The notes: generated from the letters alone by a model not told the origin. A stretch of 64,000 nt of DNA from Ornithinimicrobium tianjinense (GCF_014636495.1 NZ_BMEM01000003.1:186001-250000); one strand, 5' to 3'. Counted from the first letter of the stretch, positions 33,918 through 43,203 are shown. Numbers and translations are program-made.

Positions 33918-35447
33918 GTGCAGCTCGTCGACGTCATCCGGACGTCCGCGGCCGTCGCCGCGACCCGTGCGCGCACCCGCAAGGTGGAGCTGCTCGCGCA
34001 GGCGCTGCGCACTGCCGCCGGGTATGCCGATCCGCGCCTCGTCGAGGTCGTCGCCGACTACCTCGCGGGCACCCTCCCCCAGCGCACCGTCGGGGTGAGC
34101 TGGCGGGGGCTGCGGGACCTGCCGGAGGCGTCGGCCGAGCCCTCGCTGGGGGTCCTGGAGGTCGACGACGCGCTGACCGCGCTGCGCGGCCTGTCCGGTC
34201 CTGGCTCGGTGGCGGCCCGGCGCGCGGTCGTCGACGGGCTCTTCGCCCTGGCCACGGCCGAGGAGCAGCGCTGGCTGGTGGGGCTGATCACCGGGGAGCT
34301 GCGGCAGGGCGCCTCGGACGGCGTGCTGCTGCCGGCGATCGCGGCGGCCGCCGACGTCCCCGAGACCCTCGTGCGGCGGGCGGTGATGCTGGCCGGCTTC
34401 CCGGGGCCGGTGGCCGTCGCCGCCCTGCTGGAGGGACCCGGTGCGCTGGAGGAGGTGCGCCTGGAGGTCGGCCGTCCGCTGCGCCCGATGCTGGCGGGCT
34501 CCGCGCCTGACGTGGCCGCGGCCGTGAACGGCACCCGGGAGCTGGCGGTCGACACCAAGCTGGACGGCATCCGCCTGCAGGCCCATCTCGACCGCGCCGC
34601 CACGCCGCCGGTGCGGCTGTTCACCCGGAGCCTCGACGAGATCACCGACCGGCTGCCCGAGGTCGTCGCCGCGCTGCTCGCCCTCCCGGCCGACACGGCC
34701 GTCCTCGACGGCGAGGTCATCGCTCTGCGGCCCGACGGTCGGCCGCACCCCTTTCAGGTCACCGGCGCCCGGACCGCCTCGAGCGCGGACCCGGCGGCGC
34801 TGGCGCGCACGACGCCGGTGACGACATACCTCTTCGACCTGCTCCACCTGGACGGGACCGACCTCGTCGACGAGCCGGCCGCCCGCCGCTGGGACGAGCT
34901 GGCCCGCCTCGCCCCCGGGCTCACCGTGGACCGGCTCCTGACGGCCGACCCGGGCGCGGCGGAGGACTTCTCGCAGGACGCGCTGCGGCGCGGGCACGAG
35001 GGCGTCGTCGTCAAGGACCCGCAGGCGCCCTACGCGGCCGGCCGACGTGGCGCGGGCTGGGTCAAGGTCAAGCCCCGGCGCACGGCCGACCTGGTCGTCA
35101 CCGGCGTCGAGTGGGGCAGCGGGCGGCGGGAGGGCTGGCTCTCCAACATCCACCTCGCCGCGCGGGACCCCGCGACCGGCGAGCTGGCGATGGTGGGCAA
35201 GACGTTCAAGGGGATGACCGACGCGCTGCTGGCCTGGCAGACCGAGCGCTTCCTCGAGCTGGAGACGGGGCGGGACGGCCACGTGGTCCACGTGCGGCCC
35301 GAGCAGGTGGTCGAGATCGCCTACGACGGCGTGCAGACCTCGCGGCGCTACCCCGGCGGGATCGCCCTGCGTTTCGCCCGGGTGCTGCGCTACCGCGACG
35401 ACAAGGGTCCGGACGAGGCGGACACCCTCGACGACCTCCGCGGGTGA
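33918..35447 (+). CDS. ligB: ATP-dependent DNA ligase (LigB type)
   Basis: A 509-residue ATP-dependent DNA ligase like mycobacterial LigB. It has an N-terminal DNA-binding domain (1-200), an adenylation domain with motif I VDTKLDGIRL (Lys214 forms the AMP adduct), motif III-like YLFDLLHLDG, motif IV HEGVVVKDP and motif V GWVKVKP, then an OB-fold with motif VI near FARVLRYRDDK. It is non-essential backup to NAD-dependent LigA in relatives and takes part in repair. Start GTG 33918, 8 bp after the deacetylase gene on the same strand. A GGCCTGTCCGGTCC stretch at 34188-34201 matches the repeat arrays by sequence but is in frame and probably chance. Confidence 0.93.
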   Translation: MQLVDVIRTSAAVAATRARTRKVELLAQALRTAAGYADPRLVEVVADYLAGTLPQRTVGVSWRGLRDLPEASAEPSLGVLEVDDALTALRGLSGPGSVAARRAVVDGLFALATAEEQRWLVGLITGELRQGASDGVLLPAIAAAADVPETLVRRAVMLAGFPGPVAVAALLEGPGALEEVRLEVGRPLRPMLAGSAPDVAAAVNGTRELAVDTKLDGIRLQAHLDRAATPPVRLFTRSLDEITDRLPEVVAALLALPADTAVLDGEVIALRPDGRPHPFQVTGARTASSADPAALARTTPVTTYLFDLLHLDGTDLVDEPAARRWDELARLAPGLTVDRLLTADPGAAEDFSQDALRRGHEGVVVKDPQAPYAAGRRGAGWVKVKPRRTADLVVTGVEWGSGRREGWLSNIHLAARDPATGELAMVGKTFKGMTDALLAWQTERFLELETGRDGHVVHVRPEQVVEIAYDGVQTSRRYPGGIALRFARVLRYRDDKGPDEADTLDDLRG

Positions 35448-35540
35448 TCGTCGCGTCGAGCGGGATATCCGCCGCTCTAGCGCGTGAGGTAGACACACCG
35501 AGACAGATGTAGCGGCCGCGATCCGCCGGCGAAGCCGGAC

Positions 35541-35556
35541 ACCGGACAGGCGTTCC
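35541..35556 (+). repeat. Solitary copy of the 22-bp repeat unit
   Basis: ACCGGACAGGCGTTCC repeats the first 16 bases of the type A unit from the 17.3-17.7 kb arrays, and then diverges (GGGCAGGA). It lies in the 124-bp gap between ligB and the acyl-CoA ligase, 15 bp before the latter's start; the variant tail supplies its ribosome site. Confidence 0.85.
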
Positions 35557-35571
35557 GGGCAGGATGTGCCC

Positions 35572-37074
35572 ATGAACGCCAACCTCGCCGTCAACGTCGA
35601 CGCCACGGCCACCACGCACCCCGACCGGCCCGCGATCATCCTGGACGACCTCGTCGTGACCTACGGGGACCTCGTCGCCTCGGTGCGCCAGCTCGCCGGC
35701 TGGCTGCGCGACCAGGGCGTCGGCCCCGGCGACCGGGTGGCCATCATGCTCCCGAACCTGCCCGCCTTCCCGGTGCTCTACTTCGCCGCGCTGCGTCTCG
35801 GCGCCGTCGTCGTCCCGATGAACCCGCTGTTCAGGCGGCGCGAGATCTCCTACTACCTCCAGGACTCCGGCGCGAAGGTGCTCGCCGCGATGCCGGGCGA
35901 GGAGGCCGAGGCGGCCGCCGAAAGCACCGGCACCCAGCTCATGACCGTGGGACCCGAGGGTCTGGTGGCCTACCTGCAGGGGTCCGAGCCGGTCGAGGAG
36001 ATCGCTCAGCGGGCGGGCGACGACACCGCCGTCATCCTCTACACCTCGGGCACCACCGGCCAGCCCAAGGGCGCCGAGCTGTCCCACGACAACCTGCGCA
36101 GCAACCTGGTCACCACCACCGAGACGCTCCTGCACCTCGACGAGACCGACGTCGTCATGGGCTGCCTCCCGCTCTTCCACGTCTTCGGGATGACGTGCGG
36201 CATGAACACCGCCTTCACCACCGGGGCCGCGCTGACCCTCATCCCGCGTTTCGACCCGGCCAAGGCGCTGGAGGTCATCCAGCGCGACCAGGTCACGGTC
36301 TTCGAGGGCGTCCCGACGATGTACAACGCGCTCCTCGCCGCGGCCGCGCAGGCGGAGCAGACGCCCGACCTGTCCAGCCTGCGCCTGGCGGTGTCGGGCG
36401 GCGCGAGCCTCCCGCTGGAGGTGATGCGCCGCTTCGAGGAGACCTTCGGCGCCACCATCCTCGAGGGCTACGGCCTGTCCGAGACCTCCCCCGTCGCCTC
36501 CTTCAACCACCCCGACCGGGAGCGCAAGGCGGGCTCGATCGGCATACCGGTCCGGGGCGTGGAGATGAAGCTCACCGCCCCCGACGGGAGCGACGTCGAC
36601 CCGGCCGACGGGGAGACCGTCGGCGAGATCTGCATCCGCGGCGAGAACATCATGAAGGGCTACTGGAACAAGCCGGAGGCCACGGCCGAGGTCATCGACG
36701 GGGACGGCTGGTTCCACTCCGGCGACCTGGCGCGGCGCGACGCGGACGGCTTCTACTTCATCGTCGACCGGACCAAGGACATGATCATCCGCGGTGGGCT
36801 CAACATCTACCCGCGCGAGATCGAGGAGGTGCTCTACGAGCACCCCGCCGTCGCCGAGGCCGCCGTTATCGGCGTGCCGCACCCGGAGCTCGGCGAGGAG
36901 GTCGCGGCGTATGTCGTGCGGCGGCCCGGCACCGCCGTCACCGAGGCGGACCTCGTCGAGCACGTGCGCGGCCTCGTGGCGCCCTACAAGTACCCGCGCA
37001 CCGTCACCTTCATCGACGAGCTGCCCAAGGGCGCGACCGGCAAGATCCTCAAGCGCGAGCTGCGCGGCAGCTGA
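35572..37074 (+). CDS. Long-chain fatty-acid-CoA ligase / AMP-binding enzyme
   Basis: A 500-residue member of the ANL superfamily that activates a carboxylic acid (probably a fatty acid) with ATP and transfers it to CoA. Motifs: P-loop YTSGTTGQPKGAELSH, ILEGYGLSETSPVASFN, WFHSGDLARRDADGF, hinge-region VDRTKDMIIRGGLNIYPREIEEVL, and the C-terminal catalytic lysine in LPKGATGKILKREL. ATG 35572 has AGGA eight bases upstream; a GTG at 35566 is a less likely start. A single 22-bp repeat unit sits in its leader. Exact chain-length preference is unknown. Confidence 0.93.
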   Translation: MNANLAVNVDATATTHPDRPAIILDDLVVTYGDLVASVRQLAGWLRDQGVGPGDRVAIMLPNLPAFPVLYFAALRLGAVVVPMNPLFRRREISYYLQDSGAKVLAAMPGEEAEAAAESTGTQLMTVGPEGLVAYLQGSEPVEEIAQRAGDDTAVILYTSGTTGQPKGAELSHDNLRSNLVTTTETLLHLDETDVVMGCLPLFHVFGMTCGMNTAFTTGAALTLIPRFDPAKALEVIQRDQVTVFEGVPTMYNALLAAAAQAEQTPDLSSLRLAVSGGASLPLEVMRRFEETFGATILEGYGLSETSPVASFNHPDRERKAGSIGIPVRGVEMKLTAPDGSDVDPADGETVGEICIRGENIMKGYWNKPEATAEVIDGDGWFHSGDLARRDADGFYFIVDRTKDMIIRGGLNIYPREIEEVLYEHPAVAEAAVIGVPHPELGEEVAAYVVRRPGTAVTEADLVEHVRGLVAPYKYPRTVTFIDELPKGATGKILKRELRGS

Positions 37075-37176
37075 CGGCGCTCAGCCAGCCTCGCGCTCGA
37101 GGAGCTCGGCCTCCTGCTCGTCCGCGAGACGCTCCAGCCGGGCCGCCCTCGTGCGGCACTCACCGGCGCACGATGC

Positions 37177-37974
37177 TCAGGCGCGGGCCGCACGGGTCCC
37201 GATGACAGGGTCCGTCGTGCGACGCAGCGGGCTCAGGTGCTCTCCTGGTATGCCGCTCGCGTCCGGCTGCGGGGTCCAGGCCAGCACGAGCGGGTGGGCG
37301 ACCACCTCGGCGGCCATCCCCTGCGCCGGGTAGCCGTCGGCGACCATCGCCTCCTCCATCGCGCGGACCAGGTCCGGGGCGTGACGACCGGCGAGGACCC
37401 AGCGGTCGAAGCAGGTGAGGTGCTCGTCGGCCCCGCGCCCCTCGCGGAGCAGCTGCTCGTTGACCGCCAGCCGCTCGTGCCCCGCCGGTGTGTCGTCGAG
37501 GCCGTTGACCAGCAGCGCGTGACCCAGCGTCTCGCCAGGCCGCAGCAGGCGTCCGGCGGCGATGCCGTGCCGGGTCAGCAGGTTGGCCCGGCGCAGCAAC
37601 CGGACCCGTCCGGGGTCGATGGTCGACCAGGGCACGGCATACTCGCCGCGACGACCCAGGACCAGACCGTGGCGGCACACCCGGTGCCGCTCTAGCCAGC
37701 CCCGGATCCAGAAAGCGCCCAGAGCGAGCTGCGCCAGGAGCCACACGACGACCGCCATCGTCACCTCGAACGTGCCGACGGTGACGCCGGGCAGCAGGAG
37801 GAGGGCGAACGCCAGCAGCGGCGTGAGCACGACGAACGCCGTGCCCTTCGCGCCTGGGACGGCGCGGAAGGAGACGATCTCGGGACCGAGGTCGGCGGCG
37901 CTCAGCTGGAGGCGTTGCCGGACCTGGTTCAGGGTGATCTCGTCGACCACGCTGAACTCGTCGAAGCGGCTCAT
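37177..37974 (-). CDS. Two-helix membrane protein with PH-like domain, last gene of T7-like cassette
   Basis: A 265-residue protein. Two membrane helices lie at about 53-71 (FVVLTPLLAFALLLLPGV) and 75-98 (FEVTMAVVVWLLAQLALGAFWI). A short domain after them (CRHGLVLGRRGEYAVPWSTIDPGRVRLLRR) has the look of a bacterial PH domain. The rest is soluble. ATG 37974 overlaps the stop of the upstream gene by 4 bp. Position at the end of a four-gene cassette with a membrane-active-looking effector makes an immunity or accessory role plausible, but that is inference. Confidence 0.75.
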   Translation of the reverse strand: MSRFDEFSVVDEITLNQVRQRLQLSAADLGPEIVSFRAVPGAKGTAFVVLTPLLAFALLLLPGVTVGTFEVTMAVVVWLLAQLALGAFWIRGWLERHRVCRHGLVLGRRGEYAVPWSTIDPGRVRLLRRANLLTRHGIAAGRLLRPGETLGHALLVNGLDDTPAGHERLAVNEQLLREGRGADEHLTCFDRWVLAGRHAPDLVRAMEEAMVADGYPAQGMAAEVVAHPLVLAWTPQPDASGIPGEHLSPLRRTTDPVIGTRAARA

Positions 37975-38798
37975 CCGTCCCGCCCGCCGGTCTCCCGGCC
38001 GCCGGCTGGCCGCAGCAGATCCTCGAGCACCGTGCGCAGCGCGTCCTCGTCGACGCTGCGGTAGGAGATCGTCGCCCCTCCCTCCGACTCCTCGGCGACC
38101 ACCGTGAAGCCGGGCGCCACGAGGACCCCGGCACCGGTGGTCGTGCCGTCGCCCCCGACCTCGATGCGGGTCAGCTGGGTCACGGCCCTGGCGTCGGCGA
38201 GCGGCGCCAGCGCCGTCTCGGAGCGCTCGACCAGGTCCTGGCGGGCCAGGGTGAGGGCGACCTCGCCCACGGCCGGCTCGAGCCCCGCCCGCAGCCGCAC
38301 CGCCAGGTCGGTGAGCGCCTGGTGCAGCGGCACGAGCGCGAAGTGGTGGAAGCCTGAGGGGTCGATGACCTCCTCGAGCCAGAGCCCCCGGGGCTGGGCG
38401 TGCAGGACCACCCAGTCGGTGCCGCCGGAGACGGTCCGCTCGGCGACGAGCACCGCGTCGGCACCACGGCGCATGGTCAGGAGGGCCGCGACGTGCGGCT
38501 CCACCCAGGTCTCGTAGGCGTCGTCGACGAGCTCGGCGTCGAAGAGCTGACGCGCCTTCAGCGAGCGCAGCCCCGCGCTGGTGGCGGCCTCCCGCTCCTC
38601 GTCCGTGAGCCCCGACAGCCACGGTGCGGGATAGGCAGGGCGCGTCGCCGTGGGATCGTCCAGCCCGTGCAGCTCCTCGTCGGTGAAGCTGCCGAACTCC
38701 CACGGCTCGCCGGCCGTCTCGACCGCGTCGTAGAGCTCCACGCGCACGCCGGCCGTCGTGAGGCCGCGCGAGGCCTCGAGCAGATGCTCAGTCCCCAC
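37971..38798 (-). CDS. EspG-like / hypothetical protein of T7-like cassette
   Basis: A 275-residue soluble protein. The middle (DAVLVAERTVSGGTDWVVLHAQ, LWLEEVIDPSGFHHFALVPLHQALTDLA) has the strand-helix rhythm of EspG-type chaperones, which bind type VII substrates in the cytosol, but similarity by eye is weak. It may instead be a specific partner or immunity factor. Start GTG 38798 overlaps the effector-like gene's end by 11 bp, so expression is coupled. Not recognised with certainty. Confidence 0.65.
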   Translation of the reverse strand: MGTEHLLEASRGLTTAGVRVELYDAVETAGEPWEFGSFTDEELHGLDDPTATRPAYPAPWLSGLTDEEREAATSAGLRSLKARQLFDAELVDDAYETWVEPHVAALLTMRRGADAVLVAERTVSGGTDWVVLHAQPRGLWLEEVIDPSGFHHFALVPLHQALTDLAVRLRAGLEPAVGEVALTLARQDLVERSETALAPLADARAVTQLTRIEVGGDGTTTGAGVLVAPGFTVVAEESEGGATISYRSVDEDALRTVLEDLLRPAGGRETGGRDG

Positions 38799-40140
38799 CC
38801 GAGAGCCACCCCCACACCTTCTTGGCGCCGTCGACGACGGCCCCGCCGACGTCCCGGGCGGTCTCGGCGATGGCCTCGCGGTTCTCGTAGGCCCACGCGC
38901 CCAGCGCGACCACGCTGCCGACGGCGATCACCGCGACCCCGACCGGGGTGGCCGCGATGAGCCCGAAGGCGATGGCGGTCGTCGCCGCACCGGCCGCGAC
39001 CGAGCCCACGCCCCCGATGATCCGGGAGGCGCGCACGTCCGTCGGCAGGGTGTCGTCGGCCAGGCCGGTGTAGATGTCGTAGCCGCCGAGCAGCACCGAC
39101 ACCGGCCCCATGATCTTGGAGGCGACCGGCCCCACGGCGCGGGAGATCCGGTTGATCCTCGTCATGAGCGGTCCGCGGAGCGGGCGGATCGAGTCGCCCG
39201 GCACGTTCGGGAAGCGCTGGTGGACGAGGTCCCAGGCCTTGTCCTTGCCGACCAGGCTCTCGTAGAGCCCGTAGAGGCGCTGGGCCTGCGAGGTCTGGGT
39301 GGCCGGCTGGGCGACGAGCCGCTGCAGCGCGGTGATGAGGTTCTGCTCGGCCCGCACCATCCCGCGCAGGTCGCCCGGGGTGCTCTGGGCGAGCTGGTAT
39401 GCCGCCCGCGCCGCCTGGTACTGCGCCTCGACGTTGCGGTTGAGGCGGGCCACGGTGGCGTAGCTGCCCAGCTGGTAGAGCTGCCAGCCCCGGGTGCCGG
39501 CGGCCTTGACCTTGTTGGCCTGGGTGGCGATCTGCTGGGCGTCGTCGGCGTTGACGCCGCGCCAGACCTGGCGGAGGACGGTCGCGTCGACACCGATCGA
39601 CGTCGGGACGATGGCGGCGCTCGCGGCCACCCATGCCTCGACGGGGGCGAGCGAGGAGGACCCGGGGACCCACAGCTCCGCCTCGCTGTTGAGGTCGCGG
39701 ACGGCGGCGCGGCGCGAGCGGCGGAACTCCTCGAGAGCGTCCTCGCCCACGCCCCGCTCCCGGCGCAGCTCGCCCTGGAGACGGTCGACCTCGGTCCAGT
39801 CCTCCTCCGCGCGGGCGGTGGAGATCTGACGCTGGATCGAGCCCAACCTGCGGTTGACGTCGCGGACCACGGCCTGGGCCCCGTCAAGAGAGTCGGCGTA
39901 GGTGCGCATGTGACGGGCGATCGCGGTCGCGCCGAGCGCGCCGCCCTCGAGGGCGGTGCCGGCGTCGCGGGACGCGGCCCGGAAGTCGCCGACGCGTCGC
40001 GTGGGCAGTGCGGCCAGCGCGGCGTCGCGGCGCGTGGTCAGGGTGTCCCTGCGGGTGACGACGTTGTCGGCGACCCGCGAGAGCGTGTCGGCACGCGCGG
40101 TCAACGAGGCCGGACTGCCAGCCGGGACGGTGAGACTCAC
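38788..40140 (-). CDS. Putative type VII-secreted effector with glycine-rich membrane-active C-terminus
   Basis: A 450-residue protein. The N-terminal 130 residues form a long helical hairpin (LTARADTLSRVADNVVTRR; DFRAASRDAGTALEG; ARHMRTYADSLDGAQAVV) like the putative T7SS secretion-signal/WXG-LXG-type domains of actinobacterial effectors. A helical middle (about 150-330) follows. The C-terminus (about 365-450) is Gly/Ala-rich and hydrophobic (IIGGVGSVAAGAATTAIAFG; TPVGVAVIAVGSVVALGAWA) and ends in an amphipathic helix and WGWLSGGD, which suggests membrane insertion. No catalytic motif was seen. Start GTG 40140 overlaps the upstream 92-residue gene by 4 bp. Assignment as an effector is inference. 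Confidence 0.7.
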   Translation of the reverse strand: MSLTVPAGSPASLTARADTLSRVADNVVTRRDTLTTRRDAALAALPTRRVGDFRAASRDAGTALEGGALGATAIARHMRTYADSLDGAQAVVRDVNRRLGSIQRQISTARAEEDWTEVDRLQGELRRERGVGEDALEEFRRSRRAAVRDLNSEAELWVPGSSSLAPVEAWVAASAAIVPTSIGVDATVLRQVWRGVNADDAQQIATQANKVKAAGTRGWQLYQLGSYATVARLNRNVEAQYQAARAAYQLAQSTPGDLRGMVRAEQNLITALQRLVAQPATQTSQAQRLYGLYESLVGKDKAWDLVHQRFPNVPGDSIRPLRGPLMTRINRISRAVGPVASKIMGPVSVLLGGYDIYTGLADDTLPTDVRASRIIGGVGSVAAGAATTAIAFGLIAATPVGVAVIAVGSVVALGAWAYENREAIAETARDVGGAVVDGAKKVWGWLSGGD

Positions 40141-40415
40141 CGTCCGGTGCCCGTCGCTGCGCGCAGCTGCTCCGCCGCGGTGCTGGCTCCGCCGGAGAGA
40201 CCGTCGACCAGTGCTGCGGTGCCGTTGAGCACCCCGCCGATCGCCGAGGCCGCGCGGCTCATCGCCTCGGCGACCTCGCCGTCGCCGGCAAACCCGCCCG
40301 CGTCCTTGCCCAGCCCCACGACGCGCAGTGCGTCCGTGCGGATGTCGGCGCCGAGCGCGGTCAGCAGCCGCGCCTGCGTCGACAGAACTGTCGGGTTCCC
40401 TCCCGAGTACGTCAT
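40137..40415 (-). CDS. Small helical WXG100-like partner protein
   Basis: A 92-residue protein of the length and helical pattern of WXG100/Esx proteins: helix NPTVLSTQARLLTALGADIR, a glycine-rich turn (GKDAGGFAGDG) and helix EVAEAMSRAASAIGGVLNG. The central Trp of WXG is absent and no YxxxD/E tail is visible, so it is at best a divergent member. ATG 40415 has GGAGAAG upstream. It heads the four-gene cassette and overlaps the next gene by 4 bp (GTGA), which fits a co-secreted or chaperoning partner. Confidence 0.7.
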   Translation of the reverse strand: MTYSGGNPTVLSTQARLLTALGADIRTDALRVVGLGKDAGGFAGDGEVAEAMSRAASAIGGVLNGTAALVDGLSGGASTAAEQLRAATGTGR

Positions 40416-40452
40416 CTCTTCTCCGTCCCTCCCAGATCAGACGCCCGCCATC

Positions 40453-41694
40453 CTAGGGGGTGGTGCGGGCGATCCACCCCTCGGCCGCGCGGCGGCCGCT
40501 GACCATCGCGCCCTGGATGGAGCCGGTGTCGGTGTGGTCGCCGGCGACGATGAGCCCCTCGTCGACGACGAGGTCCTCCCGGTCCACCAGCGGGGCCGGC
40601 TGGACCGGCAGCGCGTAGGGGATGTCGTCGCGGCGCAGGAGCTGCCAGCCCGAGGCGTCGACGTTCCACAGCTGCCCCACGTGGGCGCGCACCGCCTCGT
40701 CCTCCACCGGCGGCTGACCGGGGCGGAGCAGGCTGCTCGCCTGCACGAGGTGGCGACCCTCCGGCGCGTAGCCGGGGGCGGCGTTGCTCACCACGCAGGT
40801 GTTGATGACCGGGCCGTGCTCGTGGCGCTGGTCGACGACCAGCATGCGGTGGTCGGCGGGCGCCTCGTCCGTGGCGAACCAGTGCGTGGTGACGCCCTTG
40901 CCCGGCACCGACGGCCGGCCGGTGAGACGCTCCGCGGTCTCCGGGTCGGTCGAGACGACGACCAGACCTGCGTCGATGTTCTCCCCACCGGCGGTGCGCA
41001 CCCGGCCAGGACCGACCTCGACGACCTCGGTGCCCAGCTCGACCGGCTGCGAGAGCCGAGCGGCCAGCTGGGCGGGGAGCTGCTGCATACCCCCGGCAGG
41101 AAGGCCGATCCGGCCGGTGGCGAAGGAGCGCATGAGCAGGAGGGTGAACGCGTTGGAGGTCGACAGGTCGTCCTCGAGGAGGACCCCGGCGAGGAAGGTG
41201 TCCAGGAGGTGCCGGAGCGGTCCGACGAAGCTGGCGGCGTCCATCGCCTCGCCGCGCGTCACGTCCTCGCCGCTGTTGAGCACCCACTCCTCCCGCAGCG
41301 CGGGCGCGAGCCAGCGCGTGAGCGAGGCGACGCTGGCGGGGTGCAGCTTGCCCGAGCGCAGGGTCTGGGGGATGAGCTGGGGCTCGCGGCGCGGGTCGGC
41401 GACGACGAAGTGGTCCGGGCCGCGGTCGCTGCGCAGCGCCAGGCCGAGCGTGAAGGGCTGCAGGTCGAGGGCGTCCACGTCTACGAGATCCTTGACCATC
41501 GGGTAGGCGGTCTGGAGCACCTGGAAGCCGCGGTCGAGCAGGAAGCCGTCGACGCGGTCGGTGCGCACGCGCCCGCCCACGGCGTCGGAGGCCTCCAGGA
41601 CGCGGACCGGCACACCGGCCTCCTGCAGGGTCACGGCACAGGTCAGGCCGGCGATGCCGGCACCGACGACGATCACTTCACGGGAGTTCGCCAT
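40453..41694 (-). CDS. FAD-dependent oxidoreductase (amine oxidase / phytoene-desaturase-like)
   Basis: A 413-residue flavoprotein. The N-terminal dinucleotide-binding motif is [21 protein letters not shown], then [14 protein letters not shown] (the GG motif after the second strand) and a C-terminal FAD block [25 protein letters not shown]. This matches the amine oxidase/NAD(P)-binding Rossmann family with desaturase-like members. Substrate unknown; no carotenoid genes adjoin. It starts at ATG 41694, divergent from the symporter gene, with 193 bp between. Its stop is 37 bp from the start of the T7-like cassette, on the same strand. Confidence 0.9.
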   Translation of the reverse strand: MANSREVIVVGAGIAGLTCAVTLQEAGVPVRVLEASDAVGGRVRTDRVDGFLLDRGFQVLQTAYPMVKDLVDVDALDLQPFTLGLALRSDRGPDHFVVADPRREPQLIPQTLRSGKLHPASVASLTRWLAPALREEWVLNSGEDVTRGEAMDAASFVGPLRHLLDTFLAGVLLEDDLSTSNAFTLLLMRSFATGRIGLPAGGMQQLPAQLAARLSQPVELGTEVVEVGPGRVRTAGGENIDAGLVVVSTDPETAERLTGRPSVPGKGVTTHWFATDEAPADHRMLVVDQRHEHGPVINTCVVSNAAPGYAPEGRHLVQASSLLRPGQPPVEDEAVRAHVGQLWNVDASGWQLLRRDDIPYALPVQPAPLVDREDLVVDEGLIVAGDHTDTGSIQGAMVSGRRAAEGWIARTTP

Positions 41695-41887
41695 GGCCCC
41701 TACGGTATGACGAGCCCCTCCGGACCGCTCGTTACTTAGGAGTCATCCGGGTGCGCGTCGACTTTCACCCGCAGATGTGCCCGAAGTCACCCCCATGTGG
41801 TAAAGGGAGCCTCCGGACGGGCCCTAGCCTTGCAGTGCCGGCGATGTTGCCGACTTCCGCACTCTCCATCCCTGAGGAGCCCCCTGC

Positions 41888-43114
41888 ATGTCCCTGCGCA
41901 AGGTCGGTCTGCTGCCGCAGATCGGCATCGCCATCGTCCTCGGCATCCTGCTCGGCCTCTTCGTGCCCGACTGGGTTGTCCGCGTCTTCGTGACCTTCAA
42001 CGGTCTGTTCGGCAACTTCCTGTCGTTCATCATCCCGCTCATCATCGTCGGGCTCATCACGCCGGCCATCTCCGAGCTGGGCAAGGGCGCCGGCAAGTGG
42101 CTGGGCATCACGGCCGCGATCGCCTACGGATCGACGATCTTCGCGGGCTTGATGGCCTTCGGCGTCTCGATGCTGCTCTTCCCGCGGATGCTCGAGCCCG
42201 GCTCGTTCAGCGAGGTCGGCAACCCCGAGGACGCGCTGCTGGGCGCGTACTTCACGGTGGACATGCCGCCGGTCTTCGGCGTCATGACCGCCCTGGTCCT
42301 CTCGTTCGTCATCGGCATCGGCCTCACGGTGCTGCCGACCGACACGATGCACCGCGGCTTCGTCGAGCTGCGCTCGATCATCGAGAAGGTCATCGCGGTC
42401 ATCATCATCCCGCTGCTGCCGCTCTACATCCTCGGCATCTTCATGAACATGACCGCCGCCGGGCAGGTCTGGGAGGTCGTCACGACCTTCATCGGCGTCA
42501 TCGTCCTGGTCTTCGCGCTCACCGTCGTGCTGCTGCTCATCCAGTACTTCGTCGCCGGTGCCGTCGCGCGGAAGAACCCCATCAAGGCGCTGATCACGAT
42601 GCTGCCGGCCTACGCCACCGCGCTCGGCACCTCCTCCTCCGCCGCGACGATCCCGGTCACCCTGCGCCAGGCGATCGAGGTCGGCGTGCGGCGTCCGGTC
42701 GCGTCGTTCGTCATCCCGCTGTGCGCGACCATCCACCTCGCGGGCTCCACGACCAAGATCACCGCGTTCTCCCTCGCGGTGATGTTCCTCTCCGGCCAGG
42801 ACATCAACGTCCCGGTGTTCATCGGCTTCATCTTCATGCTCGGCATCACGATGGTCGCCGCCCCCGGTGTCCCCGGCGGCGCGATCATGACGGCCGCCGG
42901 CCTGCTGACCTCGATGCTCGGCTTCACCGAGCCGCAGGTCGGTCTGATGATCGCCACCTACATCGCGATCGACTCCTTCGGCACCGCCACCAACGTCACC
43001 GGTGACGCCGCCATCGCGATGGTCGTCGACAAGCTCGCCGGCGACCAGATCCAGGACCACCACTTCGAGGAGACCCCCTCCGGGGAGCTCGTCGACGTGC
43101 CCGAGCCGGCCTGA
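41888..43114 (+). CDS. Dicarboxylate/amino acid:cation symporter (DAACS family)
   Basis: A 408-residue sodium- or proton-coupled carrier of the glutamate/C4-dicarboxylate family. Eight membrane helices and two re-entrant loops are recognisable. Conserved blocks: LPAYATALGTSSSAATIPVTLRQA (serine-rich hairpin 1), STTKITAFSLAVMFL, and VPGGAIMTAAGLLTSMLGF (hairpin 2), and IAIDSFGTATNVTGDA with the substrate-binding Asp and Asn. ATG 41888 has GGAG nine bases upstream. A strong hairpin terminator follows the gene. Confidence 0.93.
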   Translation: MSLRKVGLLPQIGIAIVLGILLGLFVPDWVVRVFVTFNGLFGNFLSFIIPLIIVGLITPAISELGKGAGKWLGITAAIAYGSTIFAGLMAFGVSMLLFPRMLEPGSFSEVGNPEDALLGAYFTVDMPPVFGVMTALVLSFVIGIGLTVLPTDTMHRGFVELRSIIEKVIAVIIIPLLPLYILGIFMNMTAAGQVWEVVTTFIGVIVLVFALTVVLLLIQYFVAGAVARKNPIKALITMLPAYATALGTSSSAATIPVTLRQAIEVGVRRPVASFVIPLCATIHLAGSTTKITAFSLAVMFLSGQDINVPVFIGFIFMLGITMVAAPGVPGGAIMTAAGLLTSMLGFTEPQVGLMIATYIAIDSFGTATNVTGDAAIAMVVDKLAGDQIQDHHFEETPSGELVDVPEPA

Positions 43115-43137
43115 TCCGTCAGCTGCTCCGGTCCCGG

Positions 43138-43167
43138 ACCGCCGGTCACCCACGGGTGACCGGCGGT
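43138..43167 (+). terminator. Intrinsic terminator after the symporter gene
   Basis: A perfect 14-bp stem, ACCGCCGGTCACCC (43138-43151) and its complement (43154-43167), with a tiny AC loop, followed by CCGCCGTTTCC. It separates the symporter from the polysaccharide locus. Confidence 0.8.
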
Positions 43168-43203
43168 CCGCCGTTTCCGCAGGGCGGGTGGCACGATGAG
43201 CCC

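Noticed and set aside
34188-34201. Second dispersed copy of the 22-bp unit inside ligB (GGCCTGTCCGGTCC)
   Set aside because: Only 14 bases match, the frame encodes a normal ligase linker, and chance is likely at this GC content.
37080-37176. In-frame continuation after the stop of the 37177-37974 gene (Arg/Glu-rich, ending LLEREAG)
   Set aside because: Reads plausibly as protein but has no start of its own; it might be a truncated tail or chance in GC-rich DNA.
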